From Pseudomonadota bacterium (GTDB lineage Bacteria > Myxococcota > UBA9042 > PHBI01): a stretch of 7,912 bases of DNA. Shown here piece by piece: positions 5,921 to 7,912 of the stretch (positions within the stretch are counted from its first letter, which is position 1; the number at the start of each line of letters is the position of its first letter). The stretch is taken from NCBI GenBank assembly GCA_005788935.1, contig SYAK01000087.1:1-7912 (forward strand), in the 5' to 3' direction. Under the pieces are notes generated by a model that was not told the origin of the DNA, did no database searches, and saw only the letters and a list, made by a program, of their open reading frames with translations. The position numbers and the translations under genes were made by a program.

Positions 5921-6932
5921 CCCGCGGGTGATGGCCGGCCGCGTTCAGAAAGACCACGAGTTCGGGACCTGACAGAGCGGTCGTCCGATCGTTCGTCAGC
6001 GGGTGGACCCAGACCCGCTCGGCCGCAGCGACGCGGGCGTCGAGGACCACCGACACCTCGCCGCTTGCTGCGTGCATCGCCGCGAGCGGCGTCACGCTGC
6101 CTGGCTCGACCCCGAGATGTCCGCGCAGGCGGGCTGGGGAAGCGAAGCTCAGGTGACCCGCCCCAAGCAGGGCCCCGAGAGCCTTGAGGTCGACAGGCGT
6201 CGACTCCTCGAGCGTCACGAGCCACAGGGCGCCCTTCTTGTTGCGCAGGAACAGGTTCTTCGCGTGCAGCCCACCTCCGAGTGCTGGCAGGGCCGCGCGT
6301 ACGGCCCGCGCCTCTTCGACCGTGAAGACCGGCGGATGCGCATGCGTCACATGGTTCAGACCGAGCGCGTCAAGGCGCGCGAACAGCCCCTCGGCCGGGT
6401 CGCGGGCGGTCAGCACGCAGTCGACCATGCGCTCGCCATCGAAGACGAAGCGTCCCGAGAACGGCGTCCGACCCGCGAGCATGCGCGGCAGCCACACCCG
6501 GTCGTCGGCCCACATTTCTTCATACGGGATCGCAGACAGCGGGATCCACTGAGGGATCGCTTCATCGGTCGCGTGCGCCTCACCCTCGCAGCCATCGGCC
6601 GAGAAGACGTGGCAGGCGAGGCGGTAACCGACGCGTGGCGCGCCGTCCGGGGTCACGCCGTCGGCCTTGAACTGAAAACGCAAGTCACCGCGGTGCCGCA
6701 CGCCGACGGGCGTCACGCCGACCTCCTCGACGGTCTCCCGGACAGCCGCCGCCTCGGGCGTCTCGCCCGCCTCGAGCCTCCCGCCTGGCGCGTTGATCTT
6801 GCCGCGCCCGAGCCCGCGCAGCTTGCGGATGAGCAGCACCTCGCCGCCGCGGATGATGAACATCAGCGTCGCGATGTCGTGCGGCACCCACGTGTCCCAG
6901 TCGATGTCGCTGACCCGCTGCGCCGTGTCCAT
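5901..6932 (-). CDS. Fusion protein: MTH1-type NUDIX hydrolase plus ProX/YbaK-type aminoacyl-tRNA deacylase
   Basis: The 343-aa protein has two enzymatic domains. Residues 1 to about 175 are NUDIX: the box spans 51-73 (G-x5-E57-x7-R65E66-x2-E69E70-x-G72), with the magnesium-binding glutamates intact. Asn47 before the box and M-W141-A-D143-D144 match the Asn33, Trp117, Asp119 and Asp120 that bind oxidised purine in human MTH1, so removal of 8-oxo-dGTP or 2-OH-dATP is a reasonable inference. Residues about 180-343 match ProX/PrdX editing deacylases: the HPPVFTVEEA entry, H-A-K225-N226-L-F-L with the catalytic Lys, G-S-V-T-P (278-282) and V-H310-P-L-T-N-D. These free-standing domains hydrolyse mischarged Ala-tRNA(Pro) or relatives. 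The start was set at the ATG of 6930-6932, which has GGGAGGT 4 bases upstream; a GTG at 6938 overlaps that site and is less likely. It is convergent with the 492-aa gene and divergent from the phosphatase gene. Confidence 0.93.
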   Translation of the reverse strand: MDTAQRVSDIDWDTWVPHDIATLMFIIRGGEVLLIRKLRGLGRGKINAPGGRLEAGETPEAAAVRETVEEVGVTPVGVRHRGDLRFQFKADGVTPDGAPRVGYRLACHVFSADGCEGEAHATDEAIPQWIPLSAIPYEEMWADDRVWLPRMLAGRTPFSGRFVFDGERMVDCVLTARDPAEGLFARLDALGLNHVTHAHPPVFTVEEARAVRAALPALGGGLHAKNLFLRNKKGALWLVTLEESTPVDLKALGALLGAGHLSFASPARLRGHLGVEPGSVTPLAAMHAASGEVSVVLDARVAAAERVWVHPLTNDRTTALSGPELVVFLNAAGHHPRVIDFGP

Positions 6933-6936
6933 GCCC

Positions 6937-6943
6937 ACCTCCC
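6937..6943 (-). promoter_or_regulatory. Ribosome binding site GGGAGGT that decides the NUDIX fusion start
   Basis: On the minus strand GGGAGGT is followed by GGGC and the ATG at 6932. It would overlap the alternative in-frame GTG start at 6938, which supports initiation at the ATG. Confidence 0.7.
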
Positions 6944-6949
6944 GCGCGG

Positions 6950-6955
6950 ATCATA
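6950..6955 (-). promoter_or_regulatory. Candidate -10 element (TATGAT) for the NUDIX fusion gene
   Basis: The minus strand reads TATGAT, a 5/6 match to the sigma70 -10 box, ending 17 bases before the ATG at 6932 and just upstream of the ribosome site. The matching -35 at 17 bp would be TTCCGG, which is poor. If used, the leader would be only about 11 nt. Confidence 0.4.
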
Positions 6956-6996
6956 CCGGCTCCGGACCCGCACCGGAAGCGCCGCCGGCACGCGCG

Positions 6997-7025
6997 TTGA
7001 CCGGGGCGCCCGGGGCGGCTATGTC
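6997..7025 (+). promoter_or_regulatory. Sigma70-like promoter candidate for the phosphatase gene, possibly leaderless
   Basis: TTGACC (6997-7002, 5/6 match), a 17-bp spacer, then TATGTC (7020-7025, 3/6 match). The -10 ends 8 bases before the ATG at 7034, so transcription would start at about the initiation codon. This fits the lack of a convincing ribosome site before that ATG. Confidence 0.4.
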
Positions 7026-7033
7026 CGTGCCCC

Positions 7034-7912
7034 ATGGCCGAGTTCACCCTGCCCGCCTCCATCCTCGACGCTGTCTCCGACCCGGACGCCCGCCTGCGCC
7101 TGGCACAGGCGTTCGCGGCCGCGCGCGAGGCTGGCGCGTTGCTGCTCACGATGCGCCCGGGACTCGCCCCCGCCGACCGCAAGGGGCGCGTCGATCTCGT
7201 CACCGAGGCGGATCGCGCGAGCGAGCGGCTGCTGCTCGACCGCCTCGCGACCGCCCTCCCGGACGACCGGCTCGTCGGTGAGGAAGGCGCATCCCACGGC
7301 CCCCGCGACGCGCGCTGGCGCTGGTATCTCGACCCGGTCGACGGGACGACCAACTACGTCACGGGGTTGCCGCACTTCGCGGTGAGCCTTGGCGGGCTTC
7401 TGGACGGGGTGCCAGCGGTTGGCGTCGTCTCGGCCCCAGCGCTCGGAACAACCTGGCTCGCGGCGAGCGGCGGCGGCGCGTGGCGCGTCAGTCACGACCT
7501 GGGCGGGCCGGCCCCCGTGCGGCTCGCCGTGTCGCCCGCCACGGACACGGCCGACGTCCTCGCCGCGACCGGCTTCCCGTACGACCGCTCACGCGGACTC
7601 GGCCGCCTGCTCGGCCAGATGGAGCGTGCGGCCCTCCGGTGTCTGTGCGTGCGGCGGCTCGGCAGCGCCTCGCTCGCCCTCGCCCTCGTCGCCGACGGGG
7701 TGCTCGGTCTCTACTGGGAATCATCCTTGAAACCATGGGATTACGCGGCAGGCGTCGTCCTCGTGCGCGAGGCCGGCGGGCGCGTCACCGACCATGCGGG
7801 ACGCGACGAGACCACGCGCCCCGCTGATGACGGCGCCGGCCCGCTCGGGCCCGACCTCGCCGCCTCGAACGGCCATCTCCACCGCGTGCTGCTCGAAGGG
7901 ATCATCGCCGAG
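7034..7912 (+). CDS. Inositol monophosphatase family phosphatase (3' partial)
   Basis: The 293 codons visible run off the right edge with no stop, but the family's usual C-terminal motif (A-A-S-N-G-H-L-H-x2-L-L-E-x-I, about 276-290) is already present, so only a few residues are likely missing. Metal and catalytic motifs are intact: K50-G-R-V-D-L-V-T-E-A-D60, G-E83-E84, the signature W-Y-L-D100-P-V-D103-G-T105-T-N-Y followed by G-L-P-H-F-A-V-S-L, the R-R-L-G-S-A-S segment (207-213), and W235-D236-Y-A-A-G with E-A-G-G (246-249). The family hydrolyses inositol phosphates or related small phosphates (histidinol phosphate, PAP, fructose 1,6-bisphosphate) with Mg2+; the exact substrate is open. 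No good Shine-Dalgarno sequence precedes the ATG, and the upstream ATG at 7021 is out of frame. The gene is divergent from the NUDIX fusion with a 101-bp gap. Confidence 0.93.
   Translation, partial: MAEFTLPASILDAVSDPDARLRLAQAFAAAREAGALLLTMRPGLAPADRKGRVDLVTEADRASERLLLDRLATALPDDRLVGEEGASHGPRDARWRWYLDPVDGTTNYVTGLPHFAVSLGGLLDGVPAVGVVSAPALGTTWLAASGGGAWRVSHDLGGPAPVRLAVSPATDTADVLAATGFPYDRSRGLGRLLGQMERAALRCLCVRRLGSASLALALVADGVLGLYWESSLKPWDYAAGVVLVREAGGRVTDHAGRDETTRPADDGAGPLGPDLAASNGHLHRVLLEGIIAE

Noticed and set aside
6003..7385. Long plus-strand open frame (460 codons)
   Set aside because: Antisense to the NUDIX fusion and then out of frame with the phosphatase; both real genes have intact catalytic motifs.

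Overview
This is a very GC-rich bacterial window, with G/C strongly favoured at third codon positions, from a chromosomal and mostly housekeeping or accessory-metabolic region. A decaheme-type c cytochrome and a Tat-exported flavoprotein with a lipobox point to a Gram-negative envelope. A DUF6918-like protein and the general composition would fit Myxococcota or a related deltaproteobacterial lineage, but this taxonomic guess is weak. I see no transposase, phage gene, CRISPR array, tRNA or rRNA.

Layout, left to right: (1) the 3' part of a periplasmic multiheme cytochrome c with ten CXXCH motifs (1-807, +); (2) a Tat-signal FAD amine oxidase, probably a lipoprotein (908-2575, +); (3) convergent with it and only 4 bp away, a small DUF6918-like protein (2580-3047, -), lying downstream of (4) a bile acid:sodium symporter (BASS) family transporter (3169-4080, -); (5) a 361-bp divergent intergenic region with two matching TGAAAC-N5-GTTTCA palindromes spaced 31 bp apart; (6) a 492-aa protein of unknown function with a Rossmann-like core (4442-5920, +); (7) overlapping its 3' end by 20 bp on the other strand, a fusion of an MTH1-type NUDIX hydrolase and a ProX/YbaK-type aminoacyl-tRNA deacylase (5901-6932, -); (8) divergent from that, an inositol monophosphatase family enzyme running off the right edge (7034-7912, +).

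The strand order (+ + - - + - +) means these are mostly single-gene units rather than one operon. Possible co-transcription is limited to cytochrome/amine oxidase (100-bp gap) and BASS/DUF6918 (121-bp gap). No clear shared pathway ties the window together. The most distinctive items are the NUDIX-deacylase fusion, which joins nucleotide-pool sanitation and translational proofreading in one polypeptide, the paired palindromic operators, and the unrecognised 492-aa protein they may control. Two plus-strand genes (4442 and 7034) also show a similar promoter-like arrangement placed so close to the ATG that leaderless transcripts are possible.
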